From NCBI GenBank assembly GCA_029378245.1, contig JARKIF010000011.1, forward strand, positions 1,240,001 to 1,304,000: a DNA stretch of 64,000 nt, read 5' to 3'. The stretch's first letter is position 1. Every line of letters starts with the position of its first letter. Position numbers and translations under genes: made by a program. The notes beneath the pieces were generated by a model. The model did no database searches and was not told the origin of the DNA. It worked only from the letters and a program-made list of their open reading frames with translations. Positions 10,981 through 20,703 of this stretch are shown one piece after another. Source of the stretch: Roridomyces roridus (taxonomy: Eukaryota; Basidiomycota; Agaricomycetes; Agaricales; Mycenaceae).

Positions 10981-11620
10981 AAGGAGGAAGCGAGAGCGGA
11001 AGACCGCACGGGCGGCGAGATAGATGGGCCGCTGTCAGTCTGAGTCCGGTTTTATACTTGAACGAGGGCTTGCAGCGTGCCCTTCGGCATCAGCTTCCCG
11101 ATTTGACTGCCGGAATATATGTGCCTCCTCGCTGTGTCATCTTCCCCCGTGAAAGTGGAACCCATTATTCTACACTGTGAATTCAACTACGCAGACGGCT
11201 CCCTGGGGTACGTTTGACGAGCATTTAGCTTTCGGGGTATACTTTGAGGGGTTGATACAACTATCCAACAGATGATGAGATGGCTGGCGCGCGTCAATCC
11301 CAGTCCCAGGGTCTCGGCAAGTGTCAGCTAATACACTATCCGGTATTCGAAGAAGGTCTCCTGTACTTTTAAAGGCGGTTCTTCTTTACTTTTACGGCAG
11401 CGGATAATCTGAACCGTCCTCGGACGTCGTGGTTGATTCCTGCGATTCTTGCTCATGCAGCTTCCAGTTAGCGCTGCCGCGAGGTTCGAGCTCATTTCAT
11501 TTCCGGGGCGTCGCTCCTGGGCATACGTACGTCCGCGAAGACAGGATAGACGATCGAGGCAAATGAAGCTGCGTCATAGAATGTTGTTTGGCAGATTGAG
11601 GGTGATCGTTGAATTTGAGT
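10981..11620. other. Intergenic, no gene seen
   Basis: The 5' flank of isochorismatase copy 2 and the 3' flank of the next minus-strand gene. No conserved frame or repeat was recognised. Confidence 0.5.
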
Positions 11621-12163
11621 CTATCGAATACAGTCAAACTTGTTTCTACCCAGCTCCATGGCAAGCAAATCATGTCTGAGTGGGCCGGAGACTTGCTGCT
11701 CAGTACACACGCCGGAGCTGATCTTCAATTCAACTCGGAAATTGGCTAGTCGGACTCCGGACTCTTTCGGCATGTCGAATTGGATGCTGTTGTGGGATGC
11801 CGACCGCCACATCATCTCTTCCATCATCCCGTGGATTGTCGGCACAAGATACCATCGATGCCGACCGCTTCCGTTATCGAACAGCTCCACAAGACCGATA
11901 AAGCCGAGTCTCTTGCCGGCAATCAGCACATCCATCATCCCAGGCACGGCCACTTACGTCTTTCTTTTTCGACTTCCTTCTCGACCGTCACCCTTCGGAC
12001 TATCTCTTTGGGAAATCCTGCGCAGGGCAAGGCAGGTGAGCTCAAACTTATCCTGGTTCTCGTGCTGCAAGCGGTCCCAATCCCTGCGAATCCCGCGACT
12101 ACGCGCAGCGCTGCCAAGCTGCAGTATCGCTTTCACATTATTCACACCTCTCGAGGAGCCCAT
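11621..12163 (-). CDS. Short conserved hypothetical protein (fungal)
   Basis: Exons 12163-11958 and 11909-11621 join across a 48-nt intron with GTAAGT donor and AG acceptor, in phase 2, giving 164 residues. The N-terminal half has R-D-W-D-R-L-Q-H-E-N-Q-D-K-F-E-L and a basic stretch ending R-K-R-K. The C-terminal half has L-G-F-I-G-L-V-E-L-F, a Y-L-V-P-T-I-H-G-M-M-E-E-M-M-W segment and E-S-G-V-R-L-A-N-F-R-V-E-L-K-I-S-S-G-V-C-T-E-Q-Q-V-S-G-P-L. The regular alternation suggests a beta-rich domain. I know of similar small proteins in mushroom genomes but no function. It is divergently arranged with the coiled-coil gene, only about 106 bp apart, so the two probably share a promoter. Confidence 0.6.
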
Positions 12164-12269
12164 TGGATCCTATCTCGGCACTGTATCTCGATATCCCGAT
12201 CGCACCCACCCGTCACTGCCTGGTATTCCATTCCCAATCGCCCAGCGTTTCTTATCTCTGACTGAATGG
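12164..12269. promoter_or_regulatory. Putative bidirectional promoter
   Basis: This 106-bp gap separates the start codons of two divergent genes (12163 minus and 12270 plus). Shared control is inferred from spacing only; no specific motif is claimed. Confidence 0.35.
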
Positions 12270-13672
12270 ATGTCAGGGATGACGAGTTTGGATCCCCGAC
12301 TACCCAAGCGCAGGGCGGATGTCGTGGAACACAAAGATGAATCACCTGCGCAGAAAACTCGCCTTGAACCGTCACTGCGAACGGCGCAGAGTATATGCTC
12401 TGACACAACTCATTTCGTTCCCCTCGTCGCAAGTATGCCACTTGCGTTGCGTGTACCGTCACAGATCACCACAGAGAAACTACCATCTCCACCACCACAG
12501 CACTCCTCCGTGATCGACCTCACGAACTCGCCTGATACCTCGCCTGTGGCACTACCAGACGCGTCATCTCATCTCCATTCCCCCAGAGCATCTTCTTCCA
12601 GCGACACGCCCCCATCTCCTGGTACTATCTCCGACTGGCCAGCCTTCATAGCCAACCACATCAAAACTCTCCAATCCAACAACAGGTCCCTCGAAATGGC
12701 CGGTGTACGACTCACACAAGAGCGTAACGCGCTCGCTGTCGAGAAGGACCGCATCGAGCGGGAGTATCATGCTTTGCACTCCAGATTCGAATACGAGGTG
12801 ACTGCGCTGCTTGATCATAATCTGAGGCAGCAGGCTGCGGCGTTGGGGGCGGAGATTCGTGGGCTGAGGAAGGAGAATGATGTTTTGAGAGCGAGGAATG
12901 CTTGGTATGTCGCCCAGCGCGAGGGGTCGTCGACGGACGGGACTCGGGGTGTACGGGAAGTAGAACTCGAGACGAGGAATACGGAGCTCGAGGCGGACAA
13001 GAGAGAGTTGGAGAGAAAGCTTGGGCTCAGCCTGGCGGAGGGACATCAGCTGCAACTGCAGTTGACGGGGATGTCGACGGTGGAATCACTCCCTCGTGTG
13101 AATCCGGCATCGTTCGTCCCAGTTTCTGGTCAGCATCAAGTCGCTGAGCGTGCTCCCGACTCTGGTTCTGTGTACACTCGGTCGACATCCCCGAGGATCA
13201 TCGAGGCCGCCAAACGTGAGTTGTCCCGCCTCCTTCGTGGACTACTTATGCTGAACGAAACTTTGTTAATAAGCCCCCGAGGCGGTTATGGTGGACTCAT
13301 CGTCAATAAATTCAGGCAAGGACAATATTTCTGACGCCCTCTGAGCATCTGCTACAATTCTGCTAGTTTCCTTTGACCGTCCACGACTACGAAAAAGTCA
13401 TATCGACATCCTGTGGACATCCTCCGGCGAGCTCTCGACGCTTTTCTGTATGCCCTGTAATACCATTGGGTACGAGCTCGAATTCTTCCCTTCGTTTCAT
13501 ATCTAACATTCCTTCCAGTGTCACGTACAAAATGCCTCTGGAAACCAAACCAGCGGACTTGCTCGAGCACTCGGAAACGGCACATCGGGATATGTGTGAG
13601 GTAATTGCGGAACAAACGCAGGGGATGAGTGACGAGCAAGTGCGGAATTGGTTTGAACGTATCGAGGAGTAG
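12270..13672 (+). CDS. Coiled-coil protein with C-terminal C2H2-like zinc finger
   Basis: Four exons fit in phase: 12270-13215, 13274-13315, 13367-13469 and 13519-13672, total 414 residues. The N-terminus has a basic L-P-K-R-R-A patch (possible NLS), then a Ser/Pro-rich linker containing V-I-D-L-T, a good match to a SUMO-interacting motif. Residues about 130-270 form a long heptad-rich coiled coil rich in E, R, L and Q. The end carries C357-x2-C360-x20-H381-x4-H386, a C2H2-like finger. Intron 2 (13316-13366) begins with GC rather than GT (AG|GCAAGG), a recognised minor donor class; reading straight through would end the protein early and lose the finger. The protein is probably nuclear, by inference. 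ATG 12270 is chosen as the first ATG of the frame after the divergent promoter; 12279 is possible. Confidence 0.65.
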
Positions 13673-14044
13673 ACGAAGTTCTGGTTTGTGGTTCACTCAT
13701 TTTGGGGAGCAACCTTGGAAACGAATTGGCGATCGGTTGTTTCAGAGCACACACGATCGAAATCATGAATTGATTCCAAAGATGGCATCGCAGAGAACTC
13801 CTGGCACGCCCCTATGAACCCCTCATCCTGGCGAGACTCGAAGCCCGCCGGAATCCCTGCAACTTGCGAAGGCCATGAAGGACGTGGACGTTGTGTGTGC
13901 GCATTGAACATTCCGGTTGGCGTGAGCTACAAGGTGCGTCCCTGTTGCCTTGACATCGTCGATCATGCCGAAACGAGATAAAATTCCTCTTGTGTCGTTG
14001 CTGCTTTATTTCATTTCTCCTTCCCCTTCCCCTTCCCTCACTTC
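13673..14044. other. Intergenic, promoter of next gene
   Basis: Contains a pyrimidine-rich CCTTCC run just before the ATG at 14045, common in fungal promoters. No gene seen. Confidence 0.45.
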
Positions 14045-14953
14045 ATGCCTTCCGCCTCCAGCGAGTCTCCCAACGGCTTGTCGCCTGCTGAACGTAGCCG
14101 CCTGGTGCGGTCTACGCGGAAACTCCAGGCACTCCTCGGCGAGACTCCTCAAGTTATCCAGTCTGCGGTCTTGGGGGCGACACATCCGCCCTGGGAGGCA
14201 GAGCCTTCCTCTACACCACATTCTTCTACCGCCCGTGCGCGCACCACAGCCCGGCCGCTCCCCTCTTCCCTCGTCCTCGCAGACTCTACCACAGATCCGC
14301 GTCCCCGGCTCGAACTGCACAAATATGCTCTCTCGCTTCCCTCCCCTCCTCCGACACCGCTCTCCCCGACGAGCAGCATCGCACTCAACACCCCACCCAG
14401 CTCGCTCTCCCGCAGTCTCTCAGCAAAGGACATGCGTCGACACCACGTCGCCAAGCTCGCGCGCACGCTCGGCGAGAACGTCGCTCCTACTCTCGTCGCA
14501 GAGGACCCAGCGTCCGTGCCGGTCGACATCAGCTCTGGCATCGGGAACGTGCTGAGGCGACCCAGTGCCACTGGACGCTGTCGGCCATCCTGCCGGCGTC
14601 CGGGACTCTCGTCCTGCATGTCGTCCTCGGCGGTGCTCACAGGGGCAGCGGCGGCGCTTGTGAGACAGGATGATGGGGGAAGGAATGCGGTTCCCATCCT
14701 AGTCCCGCTCAAGCTTACGCCTCCGTCCCCTCCTATGAGCCGTGTCGTGCTGCCGTTGCCTGTCTCTGAGTTTCCCGCACCTTCTTCGTCCCGTGCTGTC
14801 GAGGAGAAGAGTGACCCTTTGACACCAACTGACGAGAAGGAACCTCGCGCCAAGAAGAGCGGTAGCCGGCGTCGCAAGGAGCGAGATTGGAGTGGAGAGT
14901 GGAATGTTGAGATGAGGGATGTGGCGAAGCAGTTGCGGGCTTTGAAGGGTTGA
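14045..14953 (+). CDS. Conserved fungal hypothetical protein, disordered, intronless
   Basis: A single 302-residue frame starts at ATG 14045. The N-terminus L-S-P-A-E-R-S-R-L-V-R-S-T-R-K-L-Q-A-L-L-G-E-T-P is strongly patterned. So is a central A-K-L-A-R-T-L-G-E-N-V-A-P block. The rest is Ser/Pro/Thr-rich and probably disordered, and a basic cluster K-K-S-G-S-R-R-R-K-E-R lies before the C-terminal W-S-G-E-W-N-V-E-M-R-D-V-A-K-Q-L-R. These two short conserved blocks in a disordered protein recur in basidiomycete genomes. Function is unknown. The basic cluster suggests a nuclear location. High GC at third positions contrasts with the AT-rich sequence downstream. Confidence 0.7.
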   Translation: MPSASSESPNGLSPAERSRLVRSTRKLQALLGETPQVIQSAVLGATHPPWEAEPSSTPHSSTARARTTARPLPSSLVLADSTTDPRPRLELHKYALSLPSPPPTPLSPTSSIALNTPPSSLSRSLSAKDMRRHHVAKLARTLGENVAPTLVAEDPASVPVDISSGIGNVLRRPSATGRCRPSCRRPGLSSCMSSSAVLTGAAAALVRQDDGGRNAVPILVPLKLTPPSPPMSRVVLPLPVSEFPAPSSSRAVEEKSDPLTPTDEKEPRAKKSGSRRRKERDWSGEWNVEMRDVAKQLRALKG

Positions 14954-15074
14954 AGGTTGGTTGAGGCGGTTGGTTGAGTGTCTGAATGTACGTTTCTCTG
15001 GACTATAATGATTCTTACTATAATTTCCTCTTAACTACATTACTTACCGTATAATTTGCACTTTGTATTGTACT

Positions 15075-15780
15075 ATTCAGTATGGCAGGTATACTGTAGC
15101 AAAACCAGACACAAATTTACGCAAAATGACACAACCTCACTTTGATGAGAGAGCACAACGTGAAGCAACGACACAGGTTTATATTCTGATACCAAAACGA
15201 CACAGCCCGATTCTGCAACAAACTTGAACTGCAAGCTGAAATCAAAATGCGGCAGACGGAACAGAGTCCCTTGACATCAAACTTTGATTCACTGGGTGTT
15301 TGGCATCAACATTCCCGCCGGCATGTTGATGGAGGGAATCCGGGGGATGGAGCGACGGAGGTAATCCGGGTATATTCAACGCGGGGTGTAAGAGAGATGA
15401 ATCCACGCTGGCCGAGGCAAACAGAAACTATAATCATCAGGTTTCAACTCAGAAGACCCGTTGGCCACTGGTCAACGGCATGATCTCGTCACTGATGGGA
15501 AATCAACGGCCATTCTTCGGCAAATGGCAATGAACTTCCAATCCAACACCAAGGGGTCTAAGTTGAGTGGTTGCTCTTTGGTTGTGTTATTGGTTTTGAA
15601 CATGATTTCCGGGGTGTGTTGAATGTGTTGACTAATTCTGAGGTTGTGTCGTTTTGCGTCAACTCGGCCAAAGTGGTTCTTTCTTTGTAAGAAAATGGCT
15701 CAAGTTGTGTCATTCCTTGTCTCAAAACCACCAGGTGTGTCAAAAAGAGGTTTTGCTACAATATACCTGCCATAATTCAG
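15075..15780. mobile_element. Non-autonomous TIR transposon (MITE) with 6-bp target duplication
   Basis: The element spans 15081-15774 (694 bp) and is flanked by a perfect 6-bp direct repeat ATTCAG (15075-15080 and 15775-15780). Its ends are inverted: TATGGCAGGTATACTGTAG on the left and, read inward from the right, TATGGCAGGTATATTGTAG, continuing as GCAAAACC on both sides. Inside each end the word GACACAA occurs several times in mirrored orientation. No transposase frame is present. The terminal sequence TATGGCAGRTATAYTGT and the 6-bp duplication are shared with the larger element in the UPO3 gene, so they form one family. If the core TA is counted as target the duplication could instead be TA, but the flanking ATTCAG match favours 6 bp. 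Confidence 0.85.
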
Positions 15781-16404
15781 CTCTGAGGAATGTACCGTTG
15801 TTGCGTGTATCTCGTCGGAAGGCATTAAAAGCTTAAGGAGAACCTTTCCGCATTCGCCAAGGTCAAACGAGGTCCGCGCACCATCCTCTCACTGGCCCCA
15901 GTAATTTTCGAAGAGCGAATGACAAACTGCGCGTCGCGAACGGGAATGTCTGGTGCCCATGCGTACTCCGGCTTAGCTCGTTGCGAAAGATAGCAACGTA
16001 CCTGGAAGCTGCCTCGATTATACACATCATCCGCCCGAGGTCCATGCCACTAGTCAAAACACATTCAAAAAGAGGGTTTGTATTCGCCGCACCTGTCATT
16101 CGTCGTCGCAACCTGTCCATCGAGCCACATACGCTGTGCCACCCTCGTCAAGGAGCGAGGGACGTCAACATCAGCTCCAACAGGTTGCATGCCTCGCAAG
16201 TCGGCGACGTCTGCGTCAGACTCGACCTCGTGAGCAGCGATTGTCGAAAGCGAGGAGACTCGGATGGCACTGGGTGTCCAGATTCTTGCCAGAGTCCGTT
16301 GAGAGTACGACGCGACAGCAATCCAGAGAGCGAGGTAGGGCGGTGTGGCGAGGGGTGTGGGTGTGAATTTGTTGTCGGAGCGGCAAGCCGCTACATCGAT
16401 TCCA
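15781..16404. other. Uncertain minus-strand open frames, possible gene remnant
   Basis: Minus-strand frames 16457-16065, 16120-15863 and 16025-15825 are moderately long and rich in hydrophobic residues but cannot be joined into a recognised family. They are recorded as a possible decayed gene only. Confidence 0.25.
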
Positions 16405-16640
16405 ACGATGCAGCTCGAGCGGCTCGAGATAGGTGTGTCGCCGTCAGTGTAGTCCATTACCGTTCGTTTGGAATTAAAAGTTGTTCCAACTTGGGCTCGA
16501 CCTGACTTGAGCTCGTATTGATGCTGCAGTAATGGTGCGTTCGAGTCCGCTCCAACCCTGCTCGAGCCAGCTCAAGCAGCCTTCTTCATGCTTGCTCATC
16601 TGTCTCCGGCGTCGTGACTCGTTGAGCTCGAGCCGACCCT
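16405..16640. repeat. Second CTCGAG-word cluster
   Basis: Words CTCGAGCGGCTCGAG, GAGCTCGAGCC and CTCGAGCCAGCTC appear repeatedly, as in the block at 5440-5960. Probably a second degenerate copy of the same repeat family; ends not resolved. Confidence 0.45.
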
Positions 16641-16961
16641 GTAGATATACATGTACCATATATCTTCATCCTTCTGGCAAGGCTGACGCGTCGCCGACAA
16701 GGATGTATCATTGTATGTCAGGACTCAACGTGCCTGTATTTAGCCTTGGCTCATGTAGTAATCCGCCATCCACAGAGTTCGCCGTCACAAGTCGAGTTGC
16801 TCTCTGCTGACTTCTGACGTAGGAGGCTGAATTTCTCTTGGCAGGCTCTCCGTCTCCGGAGTCCACGCGTCATGGGAGGGCAATGACTGACAACAATCCC
16901 TGGTGAGTGAAGATCGGTGAAATATCCTCGCGGCGAAACATTCTGTGTCAAAGTCAAGCCA

Positions 16962-17074
16962 AATTTGTGGATGGCACTCAGTCGTAGGCATAAAAATGGG
17001 AGGAGGCCGAGGTCACCGCACGCCCTGCTGGCAACCCCGGCTTCCCGACGCAACATGGGTTCCCGCGCGCGACT
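16962..17074. repeat. Duplicated block A, copy 1
   Basis: About 113 bp running from ATTTGTGGATGGC to CGCGCGCGACT are repeated nearly without change at 17326-17437. The block contains a GGGAGGAGGCCGAGG core. Very recent duplication or gene conversion is implied. Confidence 0.85.
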
Positions 17075-17180
17075 GGGCGGGTGGGCATATCTCCAAACCC
17101 ATGTTGGTCACTGGAACAAATGCATGATTAGTGGACAATGTGCAGTTAGTCATAAGCAGTCAAAAGGGAGGGAGGGTGGG

Positions 17181-17329
17181 GAAAAGAAGGCCACCGAGGG
17201 CTACGACATCCAAGAGGAGAGCTGTGAGGTGGCAGGAAGCAAGAGGCAACGTCACGTTGGTGTCATCGCTGATCCGCAAACGCGCTTTTACGGCACCCTC
17301 GTGCCTCGGACACCGTAAAGCTTCGATTT
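17181..17329. repeat. Duplicated block B, copy 1
   Basis: A 149-bp block from GAAAAGAAGGCCACC to AAGCTTCGATTT is repeated with no visible change at 18463-18611. It overlaps the start of block A copy 2 by four bases. Confidence 0.9.
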
Positions 17330-17437
17330 GTGGATGGCGCTCAGTCGTAGGCATAAAAATGGGAGGAGGCCGAGGTCACCGCACGCCCTGCTGGCAACCC
17401 CGGCTTCCCGACGCAACATGGGTTCCCGCGCGCGACT
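17326..17437. repeat. Duplicated block A, copy 2
   Basis: Second copy of the block at 16962-17074, with a single early difference (GGCGCTC instead of GGCACTC). It starts within the last bases of block B copy 1, giving the order A1-B1-A2-minisatellite-B2. Confidence 0.85.
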
Positions 17438-17559
17438 CCCAATCAATAAGGAGTTGTCAAACGACGCGTCCGCGCACAGGAACCCCAATGGGCTAGGAGT
17501 GAGACAACTTGATGGAGCAGCAGCAGCTACAACTTGAAGAAGCAGTAGAAAACAAACCG

Positions 17560-18130
17560 GTGTGAAGCAGATGCAGCAAAGGGGACAGCGCGAAAGCAGA
17601 TGCAGCAAAAGGGACAGCACGAAAGCAGATGCAGCAAAAGGAACAGCGCGAAAGCAGATGCAGCAAAAATAACTAAAGCGCGAAAGCAGAGGTAGCAAAA
17701 TGAACAGCACAAGAGCAGAGGTAGCAAAATGAGCAGTGCAAAAGCAGACATAGCAAAATGAACAGTGCAAAAGCAGACATAGCAAAATGAACAACACAAA
17801 AGTGGATGCAGCAAAAGTAGCAAATACGAACAGTGCGAAAAGCAGCAAAAAATGAACAGCGCGAAAGGCAGCAATAACAAAAAAGGGTGAAAAGCAGATG
17901 CCAGAAGTAAGTGAAGAGCGCGAAAAGCAGATGCAGCAAAAGGAAACAGCGCGAAAACAAATGCAGCAGAACAAACAGCACGAAAGCAGATGCAGCAGTA
18001 AACAGCAGCGCGAAGCAGATGCAGCAGAAAACAGCGGCGCAAAGCAGATGCAGCAGAAAACAGCGGCGCAAAGCAGATGCAGCAGAAAACAGCAGCGTGA
18101 AGCAGACACAGCCAAACAGCGCCGCAGAGC
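17560..18130. repeat. CAG/GCAGATGCAGC minisatellite
   Basis: About 570 bp of imperfect tandem units based on AAAGCAGATGCAGCAAAA-GGAACAGCGCG, with period drifting from about 24 to 33 bp. Toward 18000-18100 the units become AGCAGATGCAGCAGAAAA-CAGCGGCGCA and are almost perfect. Both strands stay open over long distances: a minus-strand frame of 349 codons (18337-17288) would encode a Cys/Phe/Leu-rich protein and the plus strand a Lys/Gln-rich one. The composition follows from the repeat, so neither is annotated as a gene. Confidence 0.85.
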
Positions 18131-18462
18131 GGCGGTGCAACAGACGAGCATGTAGTAGTTGAGGGACAAAATGTTAGTCATGAATGGTAAGATGAGTGAG
18201 TGGCACGCACCAAATATTCCCTCGAGCCTCTTCGTGTCAACCCCAACCCGCATATAATCTTTTATTGATCTCCTCCGTGTCTGTCTTGGCAGCTGCAAGT
18301 CCACCGTTAATGGTGTCCGTAAGTATCCGCTGATCAATCTGTATGGGCGGCCTGCGCATCTGTAACGTCGATCATACCCTGGCGGGTCAGCCGGCTGAAA
18401 AGCCAGGGCCAGGGCAGACGAGTTGGTGGGTGATTGGACCGTGGTGCTGGCCAGGACGGAAT

Positions 18463-18611
18463 GAAAAGAAGGCCACCGAGGGCTACGACATCCAAGAGGA
18501 GAGCTGTGAGGTGGCAGGAAGCAAGAGGCAACGTCACGTTGGTGTCATCGCTGATCCGCAAACGCGCTTTTACGGCACCCTCGTGCCTCGGACACCGTAA
18601 AGCTTCGATTT
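18463..18611. repeat. Duplicated block B, copy 2
   Basis: Identical by eye to 17181-17329. Homology stops exactly after CTTCGATTT on the right side. Confidence 0.9.
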
Positions 18612-18979
18612 AGAGAATTTCCGCCGTTCTTGGGCCGCTGGACCCTTGATTGCTCCGTGTTGGAGAGATATGCCAGTTTATGGGGCATGGTCCTACGATG
18701 TTTGGACGGTGGGTTGTACTGGTTCTATCAACTTTGTCGGCAAAATTCACGGTTGGAATCTGCGGGCTTGCAATTTGCTCTCTTCTGTCATCTGTAAGTT
18801 CAACAATAGGTCCATCACATCAAGCCACCGACGCGCTCCACAACAGAATTAGCTGGTGTAGGAGGGCCAGCCTCCCAGCGGTGTCCGATGCCTGCACACA
18901 GCTCCAACGCTCCACTTTACCAAGGTCGCCGTTCAACTCAATGACGCCAGACCTCCGTGTGATTATGAAGACGAGATTG

Positions 18980-18986
18980 TATAAAA
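18980..18986 (+). promoter_or_regulatory. TATA box of hydrophobin gene
   Basis: TATAAAA lies 73 nt upstream of the hydrophobin ATG at 19059, followed by a CT-rich stretch (TCCTCATTTCTTCACTC) typical of strongly expressed fungal genes. Confidence 0.6.
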
Positions 18987-19058
18987 GCTGGCTCAAGTCC
19001 TCCTCATTTCTTCACTCGAACAAACTCCATCGTAGTTCAAGCCCTCTAACAAACAGAC

Positions 19059-19488
19059 ATGTTCTCCAAGCTCTCCATCGTCACCGCCTCTGTGCTCCTT
19101 GTGGGTTTCTTTCTTTCTTTCTTTCACTCTCGACTGGAGTCTGACTTCTGTGGTTGCAGACCCTTGCTGCCGCCATTCCCAACACCACTCCCCCGGTGAC
19201 GCCCCCCACCTCGAACCAGTGCTGCAACAGCGTTGTCTCGAGCAGCAGCAGTGCCGCCTCCGCGGTCGCCGCGCTCCTCGGTCTCGACCTCACCGGGCTC
19301 AACGTGCCTGTCGGCCTGAGCTGCTCTCCCATCACCGTCGTCGGCAACAACTGGTCGGTTCCTTTTTCCCTCACACAGCTTGGGCTGATTGGAGATATTA
19401 CAGCGGTGGAACAAGCGTCACTTGCGACTCCCCCAACACCGAGTGGGGCAACCTCATTGCCATTAACTGCCTCCCCATCACCCTCTGA
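19059..19488 (+). CDS. Class I-like hydrophobin lacking one disulfide pair
   Basis: Exons 19059-19100, 19160-19353 and 19404-19488 encode 106 residues. A signal peptide (residues 1-19, ending L-A-A-A) precedes a Pro/Thr-rich start, then [16 protein letters not shown], and a [14 protein letters not shown] end. Hydrophobins are secreted and self-assemble into amphipathic films on aerial hyphae. Normal members have eight cysteines paired C1-C6, C2-C5, C3-C4, C7-C8. Here only six are present (35, 36, 69, 79, 86, 101). By spacing, the missing ones are C1 and C6 (Thr85), that is, precisely one bonded pair. Intron positions follow the family. Sequence otherwise looks under selection. A broken relative lies at 5986-6153. 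Confidence 0.88.
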
Positions 19489-19683
19489 GGTGGTTCGCTC
19501 GCTCGGTGGAGGAAACATTCTGCCCTTTCACGTTCTCGATGTTGTACTTTGTAATTTTCGACACTTGATACTGTTTCGTGTTCAATGTCTCGAAATATAG
19601 TATCCTTTATCTTTGAAGTTTTCAGTTTGAGCGCTGCGCTTTCGAGTGATACCACGTACCTATGACAATAGGAAGCCAGAATC

Positions 19684-20673
19684 TCACTCAGGCCGTGCCA
19701 AATCAGCCTCTCGCGCCGCCCTGAGGTCTTCCCAGGACGGGAGAGCAAACATTTCCGGCAAACGATCCCAAATCCGCCGTCTCCCCTCCTCGTATTGGAT
19801 CCGCCCCTCGCGGCAGCAAGCGCCGCACAGTTCTTGCGGATCAATATCCTCCCACCAGGAGGACGGAAAATATCCCATGGGTCTCAGTATTTCCCTCTTG
19901 GTAAGCGCGTAGAGGAGTAGGCTGCGGGTAGAGCGACACTGGTCTTGATTCGTGCATCCCGGGTTATCCATCACATGCACGAAGCAGAATGTGTCGTGTC
20001 CCTGCGCAAATATGAGGGTGTTGCGGGCGGAGAGACAGGTGCGTTGTAGAGAAGGTGGGAGGTGGAATGTTGGAGGGACTCCAGAGAGAATTTGTTCGAT
20101 GGTGAGCGAACACGAGACTTTGAACATGGCAATAGGCATAGCCCATTTTATTCCGAGATCGTCTGCCAGAAGAAGCTGGAGGAAGGAGCTTTTGATGCCA
20201 AATGTGCTGGTCGACGACATCGCGTCGTATTCTTCCAAAGAGAGCGGCGATGCGGAGGCCAAGTGCAGAAGGGCTCGGCGCCGAAGATACCCGACGTCGT
20301 ATTTCGTGCTGAGACGCAGGATTCTTGAAACGACAGGGATGGTCGTCGGTGCTGGTGGCCTCTCGAAGAAACTAGAAGCTGTCTGATCAGCAGCTGTTTG
20401 TCGAACAGACCATGGATGACGACGGACCTTGAATCAAAGATAGCCTTCAGAAAGTACTCCGTATCCTCGGGTGCGTCGTGCAGGACGACCATCGGACATC
20501 CTTCCATTGTGGGCTCCCGGCTGACTCTCTGGCTGAGGAATGGCCAACATGTCCCTGAAAACGGAGGATCGAGCAGCGAGGATGCTCCCAGCGACACGGA
20601 AGGTCCGACTGCCGGCCTGGATAACCAGGCTACCTTCGGGAAACCAAAGATCGTCGACGTGGGTCAAGTCCAT
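19684..20673 (-). CDS. BTB/POZ domain protein with an apparent frame break
   Basis: Reading from the ATG at 20673: M-D-L-T-H-V-D-D-L-W-F-P-E-G-S-L-V-I-Q-A-G, then F-R-V-A-G-S-I-L-A-A-R-S-S-V-F-R-D-M-L. This is the BTB fold used in substrate adaptors of Cullin-3 ligases and in Agaricomycete orphan families. The second block G-C-P-M-V-V-L-H-D-A-P-E-D-T-E-Y-F-L-K-A-I-F-D-S is in another frame. The two could only be joined by an implausible 25-nt intron near 20520, so a frameshift is likely. A normal intron then leads to F-F-E-R-P-P-A-P and the Cys-rich C-terminal region (residues before the stop at 19684). No in-frame ATG was found upstream of 20673. Gene or young pseudogene cannot be decided from sequence alone. 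Confidence 0.65.
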
Positions 20674-20683
20674 GGAGATGATT

Positions 20684-20703
20684 GCTGAACCTTTAGGTTT
20701 GGC
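20684..20703. repeat. 20-bp near-palindrome shared with 51847
   Basis: GCTGAACCTTTAGGTTTGGC recurs with one change at 51847-51866. The word is close to its own reverse complement. It could be a short repeat or a protein-binding site; nothing more is shown. Confidence 0.4.

Noticed and set aside
11640..13334. One 564-codon plus-strand gene
   Set aside because: The first 200 codons overlap a convincing minus-strand gene with an in-phase intron. The protein-like part begins only at 12270.
15075..15780. Tc1/mariner element with TA duplication
   Set aside because: The outer 6-bp ATTCAG repeat and the matching behaviour of the UPO3 element favour a 6-bp duplication.
17288..18337. 349-codon minus-strand frame encoding a Cys/Phe-rich protein
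   Set aside because: It runs through the CAG-type minisatellite and duplicated block B. Composition alone explains the open frame, and there is no domain, splice pattern or promoter.
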